From NCBI GenBank assembly GCA_963795775.1, contig CAWCJL010000002.1:372001-436000 (forward strand): 64,000 nucleotides of DNA, read 5' to 3'. Position 1 is the stretch's first letter. Every line of letters starts with the position of its first letter. The stretch comes from CAWCJL01 sp963795775 (GTDB taxonomy: Bacteria > Acidobacteriota > Terriglobia > Terriglobales > Acidobacteriaceae). A model generated the notes under the pieces. The model was given only the letters and a program-made list of their open reading frames with translations, had not been told where the DNA came from and made no database searches. Below, one piece after another: positions 1 through 8,883 of this stretch. The position numbers and the translations under genes are program-made.

Positions 1-338
1 TCGGCGCGCCCTTCGTGCAGGGGCTTGGCTGCTTCCAGAGCCATGCCACGAGCGAGGTCCAGCGCTTCGCGCTCGAGCCGATCGGCGACATGGTGCAGAA
101 TGGCGGCGCGGCGCCAGGAGGACAGGGCGCGTGTCTCGGGAAACGCAGCTTCGGCGGCCTTGATCGCCTCCAGCGCGTCACCGGCTGTAGCCTGGCATAC
201 GCGGGCAATGGTGTGACCGTCAAAAGGGCTTCGGACTTCTGCGACGGCCTCGCGGTTGCGCAGCGTTCCGGCGAGCAGCAGGGGCGTGGCGCTAGGCGAG
301 CCCTGCTCCGCTGCCCGTCTGGTCTTGTCAATCCTCAT
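1..338 (-). CDS. Aldehyde dehydrogenase family protein, N-terminal part (runs off the left edge)
   Basis: About 112 N-terminal residues of an NAD(P)-dependent aldehyde dehydrogenase. The ATG at 338 opens MRIDKTRRAAEQ. The early substrate-barrel signature SPFDGHTIARV (family form: NPATGEVIA) is followed by a W-R-R-AAIL-ADRLE helix and then by ALEAAKPLHEGRA, which matches the conserved E-x-GKP-x-x-EAR segment near residue 100 of the family. The catalytic Cys and Glu and most of the Rossmann domain lie beyond the window, so substrate and completeness cannot be judged. The first 15 residues look like a short, non-conserved leader. It is transcribed away from the TPR gene on the other strand. Family assignment is solid; the subfamily is not known. 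Confidence 0.8.
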   Translation of the reverse strand, partial: MRIDKTRRAAEQGSPSATPLLLAGTLRNREAVAEVRSPFDGHTIARVCQATAGDALEAIKAAEAAFPETRALSSWRRAAILHHVADRLEREALDLARGMALEAAKPLHEGRA

Positions 339-602
339 CGCACACCATCGTAGGGCAGAGCCGGCAAAGGGCAAATAGCTTATTCGGGGCAGAAGCCGAT
401 GCGGCATCCCCGCGGGATCGGCGCGCCCAGTGGCAGGTTGCAATCACCCGGCCGGGGCACGTCCGAGATTCTTAGAATCCTCTCATCCCAAATCGGAACG
501 CAATCCCACAACGGAACTGGCCGCAAATACTCTGCACGATTTCAGGAGAAAGGAAGGCGAAGATTCGTTATGGTTGCGCTCAAGAGAGAAAGGAGATTCT
601 CC

Positions 603-2015
603 ATGGCCGCCCAGCAAACCCCACGTGCCACCATTTCCAGAATGCTTGCTGAACTTTTTCGCCTTGCTTTGGAGTACCACCAGGCGGGCCTGCTCTTACA
701 AGCGGCCGAGCTGTATGCCGAGGTCTGCCTGGCGGACCCGATGAATGCCGATGCCCGCTTTCTTCTGGGCGTGATTGCGCGTCAGACGAGGCACTTTGGA
801 GCGGCGGCTCGACTCGTGGCGGAGGCAATTGCACTCTGCCCCGCGCAGGCCCGATTTCAGCGCGAGCGCCGGATGATTGCGTCACTGGAGAGGACCGCTC
901 GTGGGCACAGTTCGCGGGTGACAGCAGCGGATACGATGGGGGAAGCTCCCGCCAGCACTTGCGGGCCAGACCTCGCCGCGTGGTGGGCGCGACCGCTGCC
1001 CAGACCTCATCCTCTACGCCGGCGGCCCATGCCGGAGTCTCGCCGTTACAATGGGGTGAACGCGAAATTGCGGTTCCCTTCCAATATGACTGTACAAATC
1101 GATTCTCTTCAGCAGTTTTTTACCCAGCGGGCGAAGGATGCCGGACTGGTCGTTCTGGACATGCAGTCCGGCGAAGCCTTCGACGGCCAGCCGACGATGC
1201 TGCTGCACCTGGGTCTTACTCCGGAGACGACGCTGGATCGTGCCTTGACGCTTGAGCTTAGCGGAAAGTTCAGCTTTGACCGGCCGGAGCTACAGGAGGA
1301 GATGGGCCGCTACTTCCAAGAGCAGGCGAAGCGGATGCGCAACCCGCGACCGGACACGTACGTTACGCTGGCCGGGCTGCCCTTGGCATTCAGCGGCTTC
1401 AAATGGCCCTTCCACTTCTCCACATCGGGCGCCGACACCCTCATAGTCCACGGAACGGTGCGGCTGGAAGACGGCAGCGGGTCTCCGCTCCACGCGAAGA
1501 TCTCCGCGAGCATGACGGTGACCTTTGCCGAGATTGTGCCCGCTCCGGAGCAGCCATTTGCGGAGAGCTTTATCTACAACGCCATCCGCAAGACGCTCGA
1601 TCAGGGCCAGTTGGAGATGCTGAAGTCCGGTAATCGCCAGCCGGTACCGGTCACTACGCGCTACTACAGCCGTTGGCAGAACCGGTTCATCTTCGCCGAT
1701 ACAACCGAGCACTCGCGCGCCGATTTCGTCGCCATGAAGGTGTTCTGGCTTTCCGGGGTGCTCGGCGGCAATCAGCCGGTGTGGATCGCCGATCCGCGCG
1801 ATGCGCAGTACCTGAACACCACTCCAGAGGAGTTGAAGGCGACCGCACGAACCCAGGCTGCCGGCGGGCTGATCGAACTGGCGGACGATTTTGCCGTGCC
1901 CACTGAGGCGCTGCATGAACGGGGCCAGCAATTCCGCACACGCATGGAAGAGGCACTCGCCCTGACCAAGCCGGAGTTCAACGAGGAGATGCGCGCGGGC
2001 CATACCAACATGTAA
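603..2015 (+). CDS. TPR-repeat N-terminus joined in frame to a conserved protein of unknown function
   Basis: The 470-codon reading frame starts at ATG 603, which has a strong Shine-Dalgarno sequence (AAAGGAG at 589-595). Residues 10-100 form a tetratricopeptide-like helical stretch (LALEYHQAGLLLQAAELYAEV, then NADARFLLGVIARQ), a scaffold type that binds proteins or peptides. A poorly conserved-looking Arg/Pro-rich stretch (residues 105-160) follows. After it comes a compact domain beginning at Met 162 (ATG at 1086, MTVQIDSLQQFFTQRAKDAG) that I cannot assign to a named family. The 1086 ATG is in the same frame and could start a separate 309-residue gene. It has no clear Shine-Dalgarno, although TACAAT lies about 35 bases upstream. 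Either one fused protein or two genes is possible; the good ribosome site at 603 favours the long form. No signal peptide or membrane segment is visible. Confidence 0.5.
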   Translation: MAAQQTPRATISRMLAELFRLALEYHQAGLLLQAAELYAEVCLADPMNADARFLLGVIARQTRHFGAAARLVAEAIALCPAQARFQRERRMIASLERTARGHSSRVTAADTMGEAPASTCGPDLAAWWARPLPRPHPLRRRPMPESRRYNGVNAKLRFPSNMTVQIDSLQQFFTQRAKDAGLVVLDMQSGEAFDGQPTMLLHLGLTPETTLDRALTLELSGKFSFDRPELQEEMGRYFQEQAKRMRNPRPDTYVTLAGLPLAFSGFKWPFHFSTSGADTLIVHGTVRLEDGSGSPLHAKISASMTVTFAEIVPAPEQPFAESFIYNAIRKTLDQGQLEMLKSGNRQPVPVTTRYYSRWQNRFIFADTTEHSRADFVAMKVFWLSGVLGGNQPVWIADPRDAQYLNTTPEELKATARTQAAGGLIELADDFAVPTEALHERGQQFRTRMEEALALTKPEFNEEMRAGHTNM

Positions 2016-2089
2016 TTGTTTGGAGCTGCAGCCTGGTCAGATCCTGGGTGTGGGTCAAGGCATCTCTCGCAACCGCGTATTACGCGCGC

Positions 2090-3032
2090 CTAATGCGCGG
2101 TCGCCGTGACGCTCCGGGGCAGCACGCCGATTGTGCGGAACCATTCTGCAGCCGCTACGGGCCAGTGGGTCACGGGGTCGCTGGTGGGACGCAATCCGTA
2201 ACCGTGGCCACCCTTGGCGTACACGTGCAGCTCGGCCGGGACCTTTGCTTCCATAAACGCGCTGTAATACTCGAGAACATTTTGCGCGTGGACCGGGTCG
2301 TCTTCCGCTTGCACAAGAAAGGCGGGCGGCGCCCCTGCTACCGGCGCTACTTCGGGCCGCAGTGCGGCAAGGTTCTGCTCCTCGACCAGGTACGCGGGAT
2401 AGATCAGAAGCACGAAGCTGGGCACGGCGCTCAGTGCATCCGTGCCATCGGGGGCCGCTGAATATCCCGAGGCGGGCAACAGCTTGTCTCCCGCGTGCCG
2501 GCACAGCAGTGCGGCAAGATCGCCGCCCGCAGAAAACCCCATGACCCCGATGCGATTGCTGTCCAGGTGCCACTCTGCCGCATTGAGCGCGGAGCAGCCG
2601 CACACTCCGCTGCGCATCCATCAGGTCTTCCGTGTGAAGCGGAAACGGGCCGGCGTTCGGAACGCGATATTTCACCACCGCGCAGGCCACGCCAAGTGTG
2701 TTCAGCCACTGGCACACTTCGCTGCCCTCCAAGTCCATGGCGAGGATGCGGTAGCCGCCGCCGGGGAAGACGACGACGGCCGGCGTCGGGCTCTGAGTCG
2801 GGTGGGCCGGGCGGTAAAGGGTGAGGGTGGGCGTGCGGACATTCCCGAGGCGAATGAGGCTGCGGCCCGCGACCAGGTTGTCCGAAGACGTGGTTGTATC
2901 GGCTTCGGCCTGACCGAGTGCCACATTGGGTGTACCGGGCGGTGTGCCGGGCCAGAGCGGAACCGCAGTAGTCTGAGATCGTCCGCTGGCTGTGGCGAGC
3001 AGAAACAGGAGGAGAAAAGAAAGCGCGCGCAT
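2090..3032 (-). CDS. Secreted alpha/beta-hydrolase (esterase-like), frameshifted
   Basis: Start ATG 3032 gives a signal peptide (MRALSFLLLFLLATASGRSQ). The first frame carries the oxyanion-hole motif VVVFPGGGYRILA and the segment DAQRSVRLLRA. The rest of the fold is in another frame: DSNRIGVMGFSAGGDLA (nucleophile elbow G-F-S-A-G), then QAEDDPVHAQN with the acid and GGHGYGL with the histidine, ending at the stop at 2090. Reading across needs one base removed (or two added) near 2585-2592; the repaired protein is about 313 residues. The intact relative at 42143-43144 confirms the expected order. The family includes acetyl-xylan and feruloyl esterases that act outside the cytoplasm; the substrate here is unknown. 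Either a real frameshift or a sequence error is possible, and the other one-base faults in this window favour error. Confidence 0.75.
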
Positions 3033-3111
3033 GTCGGTGCCATTCTATGCTGCTTTCTCCGGCTTACTCCCGCTCACGAATCTGCGGCATCCCCGGACAG
3101 CCATCATCGCC

Positions 3112-4596
3112 TTACATGGATGGAGCATTCGAAGCTGTGCCCGAGGCAGTGCCGCCGCTAAGGGCCTTGAGAAAGGCGTAATAGAAATCCACGCCGCGGT
3201 CGAAGGACATGACTGGAAGGCGCTCATCCTGTCCGTGGGCGCGAACGTCGTCCTTGTCGATGGCAGTACCGGAGATACCGTAGGTCGGCAGGCCGGCGGC
3301 GTTGGTATAGACGCCGTCTGAGGCGCCGATGGCCATGGTGGGTACCACCGGAGTGCCGGGCCACATGCGCGCGACGATTGCTTCGAGTGGCTGCATCACT
3401 TCGTGCTTGATGGGCGCAGGCGGCAGCGCACGTGTGGCAGGCGCCTCGTCATGGATCGATCCGTCATTATCCACATAGCGAACAGTCAGCTTGGGCTCGG
3501 CGAAGACCTTGATGAGTTGCTGACGAATCTCTTCCTTCGAGTGGCCGGGCAGGATGCGGCAGTTCACATTGGCCTCCGCGCGCTGGGGTAGGGCGTTATT
3601 GGCGTGCCCGGCGTCGACACGGGTTGCGACGCAGGTGGTGCGCAGCGTGGAGTTATAGACCGGCGTCGCGGACAGGCGCGCAACTGCATCGGGATCGGGG
3701 GGCGTCTTCAGAACCGCTTGCATGTCTTCCGCAAGCTGCCCGTGTTCGAGCTTACTTTCCTGCTCGAAGTAGGCGCGGGTAACGGGGTTGAGCTCGACCG
3801 GGAAGTCGAAATGCGAGAGCCGCAGCAGCGCGTCGCTGAGCTGATAAATGGCGTTTACCTTGGGAGGCAGCGAGCTGTGGCCTCCGGGATTGGTGACGGT
3901 GAGCTGGAAATCCGCGTAAAGCTTTTCGCTCGCGTCCACCGCCATGATGACCGGCTTGCCGTGCTCGGTTTCAACGCCACCACCGTCAGAGTTGAGGACG
4001 TACTCCGCCTTGATGAGGCCGGGACGGTTCTTGAGCAGCCATGCCACACCGTTGGATTTGCCGCCCTCTTCATCTGCAGTCAACGCAAGGATGAGATCGC
4101 GGTCGGGCTTGTAGCCCTCCTTCTTCAGGCGGATGAGGTTGGCGACAAAGATGGCATCGCCGTCCTTCATGTCCTGCGTGCCGCGACCATAGAAATAGCC
4201 GTCCTTCTCGACGAAATGGAAGGGGTCGGTGGTCCAGTCTTCACGGCGCGCTTCCACCACGTCCAGGTGTCCGATGAGCAGGATGGGCGGCTTGATGCCG
4301 GTACCGCGGTAACGGAGCACGAAGTTCTGCTTGCGGTCGTTCGGACCGGTAAGCTCCATGTCCGATGCTGGAAAGCCTGCATCCAGAAAGCGCTGCTGCA
4401 TTGCCTTTGCGGCTGCGGTCACGCTGCCGACCGAGTCTGTGGTGTTGATATCGACAAGCTGCTCGAAGATGCTGCGCGCCAGGGCATCTGCGTTATCCGC
4501 CGTCTGCGCAAAAGTGAGGGGCGCGGCGAGTGCAATGGCAAGCGGAATGAGGACGAAACATCGGAAATACGAGAGCGGGAGTGCGGACTTGTCCAT
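3112..4596 (-). CDS. Secreted M20 family metallopeptidase
   Basis: A 494-residue zinc exopeptidase of the M20 (ArgE/DapE/carboxypeptidase) family. An N-terminal signal peptide (residues 1-30, ending LAAPLTFAQ) indicates export. Metal ligands and catalytic residues are visible: GHLDVV (His110, Asp112), GRGTQDMKDG (Asp142, bridging), TADEEGG (Glu176/Glu177, general base and ligand), NSDGGG near residue 205, and a C-terminal AHGQDE supplying the last His. The dimerisation/lid domain occupies roughly residues 215-340 (NPGGHSSLPP at its start). The family removes terminal amino acids from peptides or deacylates amino acids; the specific substrate cannot be told from sequence. It lies just upstream, on the same strand, of the frameshifted esterase, with about 80 bases between them. 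Confidence 0.9.
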   Translation of the reverse strand: MDKSALPLSYFRCFVLIPLAIALAAPLTFAQTADNADALARSIFEQLVDINTTDSVGSVTAAAKAMQQRFLDAGFPASDMELTGPNDRKQNFVLRYRGTGIKPPILLIGHLDVVEARREDWTTDPFHFVEKDGYFYGRGTQDMKDGDAIFVANLIRLKKEGYKPDRDLILALTADEEGGKSNGVAWLLKNRPGLIKAEYVLNSDGGGVETEHGKPVIMAVDASEKLYADFQLTVTNPGGHSSLPPKVNAIYQLSDALLRLSHFDFPVELNPVTRAYFEQESKLEHGQLAEDMQAVLKTPPDPDAVARLSATPVYNSTLRTTCVATRVDAGHANNALPQRAEANVNCRILPGHSKEEIRQQLIKVFAEPKLTVRYVDNDGSIHDEAPATRALPPAPIKHEVMQPLEAIVARMWPGTPVVPTMAIGASDGVYTNAAGLPTYGISGTAIDKDDVRAHGQDERLPVMSFDRGVDFYYAFLKALSGGTASGTASNAPSM

Positions 4597-5037
4597 AGAG
4601 CAACGAGGGTATCAGATCGCGGACTGGCGGCCTCAGGCCGCACAGCTCAACACGAACGTGTCAGGAGCCGGTAACCCGCGCGCGCAAGTTTGTGCACTTA
4701 GTAACCGTGATGCGGACGACCTTAGTACTGAACTTACGAGCCGGACGCGACATGCAGTGGGCTGCTCAGCGCTGCGAGTACCAAAAGAGGAATGGGGCTG
4801 ATCGGCTCAGGTTTGGGGCCTTCGCAAGCGGGAGATTTCCCCTTGCCAGGCGTGTCCGCGCTCCGTTACGGTGCGCATAGTTACCCAGTCGCTGTAGTCG
4901 GAATACGAGCCACATTCACGGTTACTTTTACGTCAAGGCAGTGAGGCTCGGAAGATCCGCAATGGCAAGCAACAGATTCACCCCCGCGCTTCTCTAAGTG
5001 CTGTTGATCTACAAAGCAAACAAGCAAAGGAATTACC
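4597..5037. other. Gene-free stretch between divergent genes
   Basis: About 440 bases between the divergent M20 peptidase and the small orphan gene. I see no convincing reading frame, tRNA, riboswitch or clear hairpin here. It must hold the promoters of both neighbours. The only element I can point to is the Shine-Dalgarno AAAGG at 5026-5030 for the downstream gene. Confidence 0.5.
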
Positions 5038-5379
5038 ATGAACGACGAATGCACCTTTTACTCGCTCCAGCTACGGCCGGTCGAGATGTCCTTGGGAACC
5101 AAGCAGTCTATCTCCGAGCTCGAAGTGGTGGCACTTCCCGCCGGCCCCGGCAAGATCCGCAAGGCCCGCTTTCGCCAGTGGGAGCCGGTCTTCGAGCACA
5201 TCTGCTCCATCCTGAGCAGCTCTCCGTTTCACCGCAAGGTCATGCGCCGGACACTCGAGGCGGGGTTGGCGACGCACCTGATCAATCGTTCGACCGGGAA
5301 CAAGCACCTGTTCTCGCAAGACGAGATCGCCACGCTGGAACTCGAAAGCGCGGAAACGCTCGACACCGCTGCCGCCTAG
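5038..5379 (+). CDS. Small hypothetical protein, unknown function
   Basis: A 113-residue soluble protein starting at ATG 5038, seven bases after AAAGG (5026-5030). It has no signal peptide, membrane segment or recognisable motif. The sequence is mixed, moderately charged and plausibly folded: a predicted beta-rich N-terminal half (FYSLQLRPVEMS, ISELEVVALPAG) and a helical middle (WEPVFEHICSILSSSPFHRKVMRRTLEAG). The good ribosome site, a normal amino-acid composition and an isolated position between two minus-strand genes support a real gene. I do not recognise the family. Confidence 0.6.
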   Translation: MNDECTFYSLQLRPVEMSLGTKQSISELEVVALPAGPGKIRKARFRQWEPVFEHICSILSSSPFHRKVMRRTLEAGLATHLINRSTGNKHLFSQDEIATLELESAETLDTAAA

Positions 5380-5452
5380 TTTCTGAAGCATCGGGACCCG
5401 CCTGCATGCTGAGCACGCGGACGTGTGCCCGAAGAAGGGTGAAACCGCAGTA

Positions 5453-6787
5453 TCAGCCTTCTTCGGCCGGGACCAGGTCGGCGCTCGGACCAGTTGGCCT
5501 GGAACCGAAAAAGCCGTAGTACGCGATATAGATGTAGCAGAGCACCGGCAGAATAAAGGCGTGGTGGATGCCGATTTTGTCGGCGAGTAGCCCCTCCAGC
5601 TCGGGGATGATGGCCCCGCCGACAATGGCCATGATCAGCAGGCCGGATGCCTTGCTGGTGAGCGGGCCCATGTGCGCGATGCCCAGCGTGAAAATGCTGG
5701 GGAACATGACGGAGTTGAACAGGCCCACGACCAGGATGGTCCACACAGCGACTTGGCCGAAGGTCAGCATGGAGGTGAGTGTAAGCAGGCAGGCGACCAG
5801 GGCGACGCAGCCGACCACGAGGCCTGTCTGCAGCTTTTGCAGGGCCGCCGATCCGATGAAGCGGCCCACCATCGCCCCACCCCAGTAGTAGGAGAGCAGG
5901 CCGGCGGCGGCGACTTCTGTCATGTGTCCGATATCCGGCAGGCTGAAGTAGCGCACGAGGAAGCTGCCGATGGCGACCTCGGCTCCGACGTAGGTGAAGA
6001 TGCCGATAGCGCCCAGCCAGACGTGGCGATGCGACCAGATGGAGCCGAGCGAGTTTTCGGGGTCGCCCGAGGGACGGAACTCCTGCGTGGTCTGCAGGCG
6101 CGGCAGCTTAATGACCGCGATCGCTACGGCCAGCAACAGCAGAGCGACGCCAATGCCGATGTAGGGCATCTTGACGGAGGAAGCGAGATGGTGCCGGTAG
6201 GTCGCCAGGTCCGAGGCATTCAGGGCATGCATCTGCTTGGCGCTGAGCGCGGCAACGCTGCCGAGGATGAGCACGCCGCCGAATTTCGGCGCGAGCGTCG
6301 TGCCCAGGGAGTTGAAGGCCTGCGTGAGGTTGAGCCGGCTGGAGGCAGTGCGCGGCGGCCCGAGCACGGAGACATACGGATTGGCGGCAACCTGCAGGAT
6401 CGTGACACCAGCGGCCAGCACGATGAATGCGGTGAGAAACAGCGGGAACGATGTGATGCTGGCGGCAGGCACAAAGAGGAAGGCGCCCAGAGCCATGATG
6501 CCAAGCCCGAGTACCATGGTGCGCTTATAGCCGATCCACTCGATAATCTTGCCGGAGGGGAGCGCGAAGACGAAATATGACGAGAAGAACGTGAACTGGA
6601 CCAGCAGGGCCTTCGCGTTGTTCAGCTCGAAGATGTCCTGCAGGTGAGGGATCAGAATATCGTTGAGGCTGGTGAGAAAGCCCCACATGAAAAAGAGGGT
6701 CGTGACGACGGCCAGCGCTCGGCCAGTGTGTGCGGAGCCATGTTCTGGAGCGGTGATTTCCCGTCCAGTCGGAGCAGCCAGACTCAT
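5453..6787 (-). CDS. Sugar MFS transporter, FHS (FucP/GluP-like) family
   Basis: A 444-residue integral membrane protein with about twelve hydrophobic segments, the usual size for the fucose/glucose/galactose:H+ symporter branch of the major facilitator superfamily. Family marks are the first helix FFMWGFLTSLNDILIPHLQ (the W-G-F-x-T-x-x-N-D signature), the loop SGKIIEWIGYKRTM between helices 2 and 3, and VAANPYVSVLGPP in helix 4. It carries a sugar, most likely a hexose or deoxyhexose, into the cell with protons. It sits downstream of and co-oriented with a GH15 glycosidase and a glucose-dehydrogenase-like SDR, which fits uptake of the sugar released or oxidised by those enzymes. The exact substrate is inferred only. 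Confidence 0.9.
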   Translation of the reverse strand: MSLAAPTGREITAPEHGSAHTGRALAVVTTLFFMWGFLTSLNDILIPHLQDIFELNNAKALLVQFTFFSSYFVFALPSGKIIEWIGYKRTMVLGLGIMALGAFLFVPAASITSFPLFLTAFIVLAAGVTILQVAANPYVSVLGPPRTASSRLNLTQAFNSLGTTLAPKFGGVLILGSVAALSAKQMHALNASDLATYRHHLASSVKMPYIGIGVALLLLAVAIAVIKLPRLQTTQEFRPSGDPENSLGSIWSHRHVWLGAIGIFTYVGAEVAIGSFLVRYFSLPDIGHMTEVAAAGLLSYYWGGAMVGRFIGSAALQKLQTGLVVGCVALVACLLTLTSMLTFGQVAVWTILVVGLFNSVMFPSIFTLGIAHMGPLTSKASGLLIMAIVGGAIIPELEGLLADKIGIHHAFILPVLCYIYIAYYGFFGSRPTGPSADLVPAEEG

Positions 6788-7024
6788 AGTGCTCTCACCA
6801 CCTCGACCTGCACGTTATCACAAAAGGTCGAGGTGGGGATGTACGGTTGTGCTTTGGGGGCAGAGGCGGTCTGAGGCAAGTGATCGCAGATGCGGGCCCG
6901 GGGGTGGCGCGGAGGTGGGAAGGGTCAAGGCGGGCTTTGTGGATCCTCCGCTCGAGTCATCCGAAGACCGCTCGGCCGCCCGGCGCCCGGACCGCTGGTC
7001 ATAATCTCAGCATCTGCCTTCGCC

Positions 7025-8839
7025 TCAGCATCTGTTTTCCTGCCCGGCAGTGGCGGTGTGGCGCTTCTTCTTGTTGTCGCCAAACAGGTGATAGGCGGCC
7101 CCGAGCAGCGCCAGGTGGGAGAAGGCCTGGGGGAAGTTGCCGACCAGGCGCTTTCGCTTCACGTCGTACTCCTCGGAGAGGAGGCCGACGTCGTTGGCCA
7201 GGCGCACCAGTTTCTCAAACAGGGCCATCGCGTCGGCCTCACGGCCGATGAACTTCAGATTCGTGACCATCCAGAAGCTGCAGGCGAGAAACATGCCCTC
7301 TCCCGGCGGCAGTCCGTCGCGGCTTTTGGCGGTGTTGTAACGCTGCACCAGACCGTCCTTGGTCAGGTATTTCTCAATGGCTGCGACGGTGCTCTTCACG
7401 CGCGGGTCATCGGGCGGCAGAAAACCCACCATGGGGATCAGCAGGACTGACGCGTCCAGGTCATTGGAGCCATAGTGCTGGACAAAGCTTTTGCGCGTTT
7501 TGCTCCAGCCCTTAGTACAGACCTGCCGGTGGATGCGATCGCGCGTCTTGCGCCAGCGCTCGACCGGCGCGTCGAACTTCGCCATCTCGGCCAGCTTGAT
7601 GGCGCGATCGAAGGCGACCCACGCCATCACCTTGGAATAGGTGAAGTGCTTGCGTCCACCGCGCGTTTCCCAAATGCCATCATCCGGCTGGTTCCAGATC
7701 GTTTCCAGGTGCTCGATCAGTTGCGTCAGTAGGGCGAAATCCATGTGGTGATGCTGGTGGACGGTGCCGTAGGCCTGGTAGAACGCGTCGAGGGTTTCGC
7801 CGTAGATATCAAGCTGGAGCTGCGCATGCGCTGCGTTGCCGATGCGCACCGGCTGGGATTTTTCATAACCGGGCAGCCAGTCCACTTCCCACTCCACCAG
7901 CGTGCGCTCGCCGCGGATGCCGTACATGATCTGCACCTGGCCCGGGCTGCCGGCGATGGTGCGCCGGAGCCACTCCAGCCAGTCCGCGGCTTCGCCGTAG
8001 TATCCGCCGTTCATCAGCGCCAGCAGCATAAAGGTGGCGTCGCGCAGCCAGCAGTAGCGGTAATCCCAGTTGCGCGGGCCGCCAATCTGCTCCGGCAGCG
8101 AGGTGGTGGGTGCAGCCACGATGCCGCCAGTGGGCTGATAGGTGAGCGCCTTGAGCGTGATGAGGGAGCGCTGAACCAGTTCCTTATGTGGACCGTGGTA
8201 ATCGGACTTCGCGGTCCAGTCCTTCCAGAAGGACTGCGTATCGCGGTACGCCTTCTCTACATCGATAGGCTCTGGAGCCTTCTCACGATAAGCACCGTAG
8301 GTGCCGTAGGTGAGCACAAAGGAGACGGATTCACCGGCGGACACGGTGAATTCGCTCACGGTGCGCATGTTCTCGCCCTTCAGCGGAACACTGGTGCGCA
8401 GCACCGCCGAGTCCGGACCGGCTTCGGCGAAGATGCCGCCATCGATGTGCTTGACCCAGGGCACGGCGTTGCCGGTGTTGAAGCGTATCGCGACCTCGCT
8501 CTTCATGGCCACAGTGCCGCGCAGGCACTTCACCGTGCGCACGAGGTCGGAGTTGTTGCCCCGCGGCGGCATGTAGTCCAGCACCTGGACCACGCCGCTT
8601 TTGGTTTCGTGCGTGGTCTCGAGAATGAGCGTGTGCTCCTCATAGCGGCGGCCCGTCTGCTTCACCTTTTCGACCGGAGCAAGCTTCCAGTAGCCGTTGT
8701 CTTCCGTGCCCAGAAGCTTGGCGAAGCATCCCGACGAGCCAAACGTTGGCCAGCAGAGCCAGTCGACGGATCCGTCGCGGCTGACGAGCGCAGCGGTTTC
8801 GCAATCGCCGATAAGGGCGTAGTCCTCTATCTTTGCCAT
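7025..8839 (-). CDS. Glycoside hydrolase family 15 protein (glucoamylase/trehalase-like)
   Basis: A 604-residue protein of the bacterial GH15 type. An N-terminal beta-sandwich (residues 1-240; IEDYALIGDCETAALVSRDG and VDWLCWPTFGSSGCFA are hallmark) precedes an (alpha/alpha)6 barrel containing GPRNWDYRYCWLRDATF (about residue 260), GIWETRGGRKHFTYSKVMAW and the C-terminal VGNFPQAFSHLALLGAAYHL. Members hydrolyse alpha-1,4- or alpha,alpha-1,1-glucosides, often trehalose or maltodextrin, releasing glucose. There is no signal peptide, so it is cytoplasmic. I chose ATG 8839 (MAKIEDYAL) over a TTG at 8848. The SDR upstream and the sugar transporter downstream, both on this strand, suggest a glucoside utilisation module. 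Confidence 0.92.
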   Translation of the reverse strand: MAKIEDYALIGDCETAALVSRDGSVDWLCWPTFGSSGCFAKLLGTEDNGYWKLAPVEKVKQTGRRYEEHTLILETTHETKSGVVQVLDYMPPRGNNSDLVRTVKCLRGTVAMKSEVAIRFNTGNAVPWVKHIDGGIFAEAGPDSAVLRTSVPLKGENMRTVSEFTVSAGESVSFVLTYGTYGAYREKAPEPIDVEKAYRDTQSFWKDWTAKSDYHGPHKELVQRSLITLKALTYQPTGGIVAAPTTSLPEQIGGPRNWDYRYCWLRDATFMLLALMNGGYYGEAADWLEWLRRTIAGSPGQVQIMYGIRGERTLVEWEVDWLPGYEKSQPVRIGNAAHAQLQLDIYGETLDAFYQAYGTVHQHHHMDFALLTQLIEHLETIWNQPDDGIWETRGGRKHFTYSKVMAWVAFDRAIKLAEMAKFDAPVERWRKTRDRIHRQVCTKGWSKTRKSFVQHYGSNDLDASVLLIPMVGFLPPDDPRVKSTVAAIEKYLTKDGLVQRYNTAKSRDGLPPGEGMFLACSFWMVTNLKFIGREADAMALFEKLVRLANDVGLLSEEYDVKRKRLVGNFPQAFSHLALLGAAYHLFGDNKKKRHTATAGQENRC

Positions 8840-8883
8840 GGAATCCAATCCGGTCGAAACGCCGCGTCCGCACGGCGCGTTCG

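Noticed and set aside
4597..5037. A tRNA or riboswitch in the gap before the small orphan gene
   Set aside because: No cloverleaf arms, T-loop (TTCRANN) or known riboswitch core could be traced on either strand.
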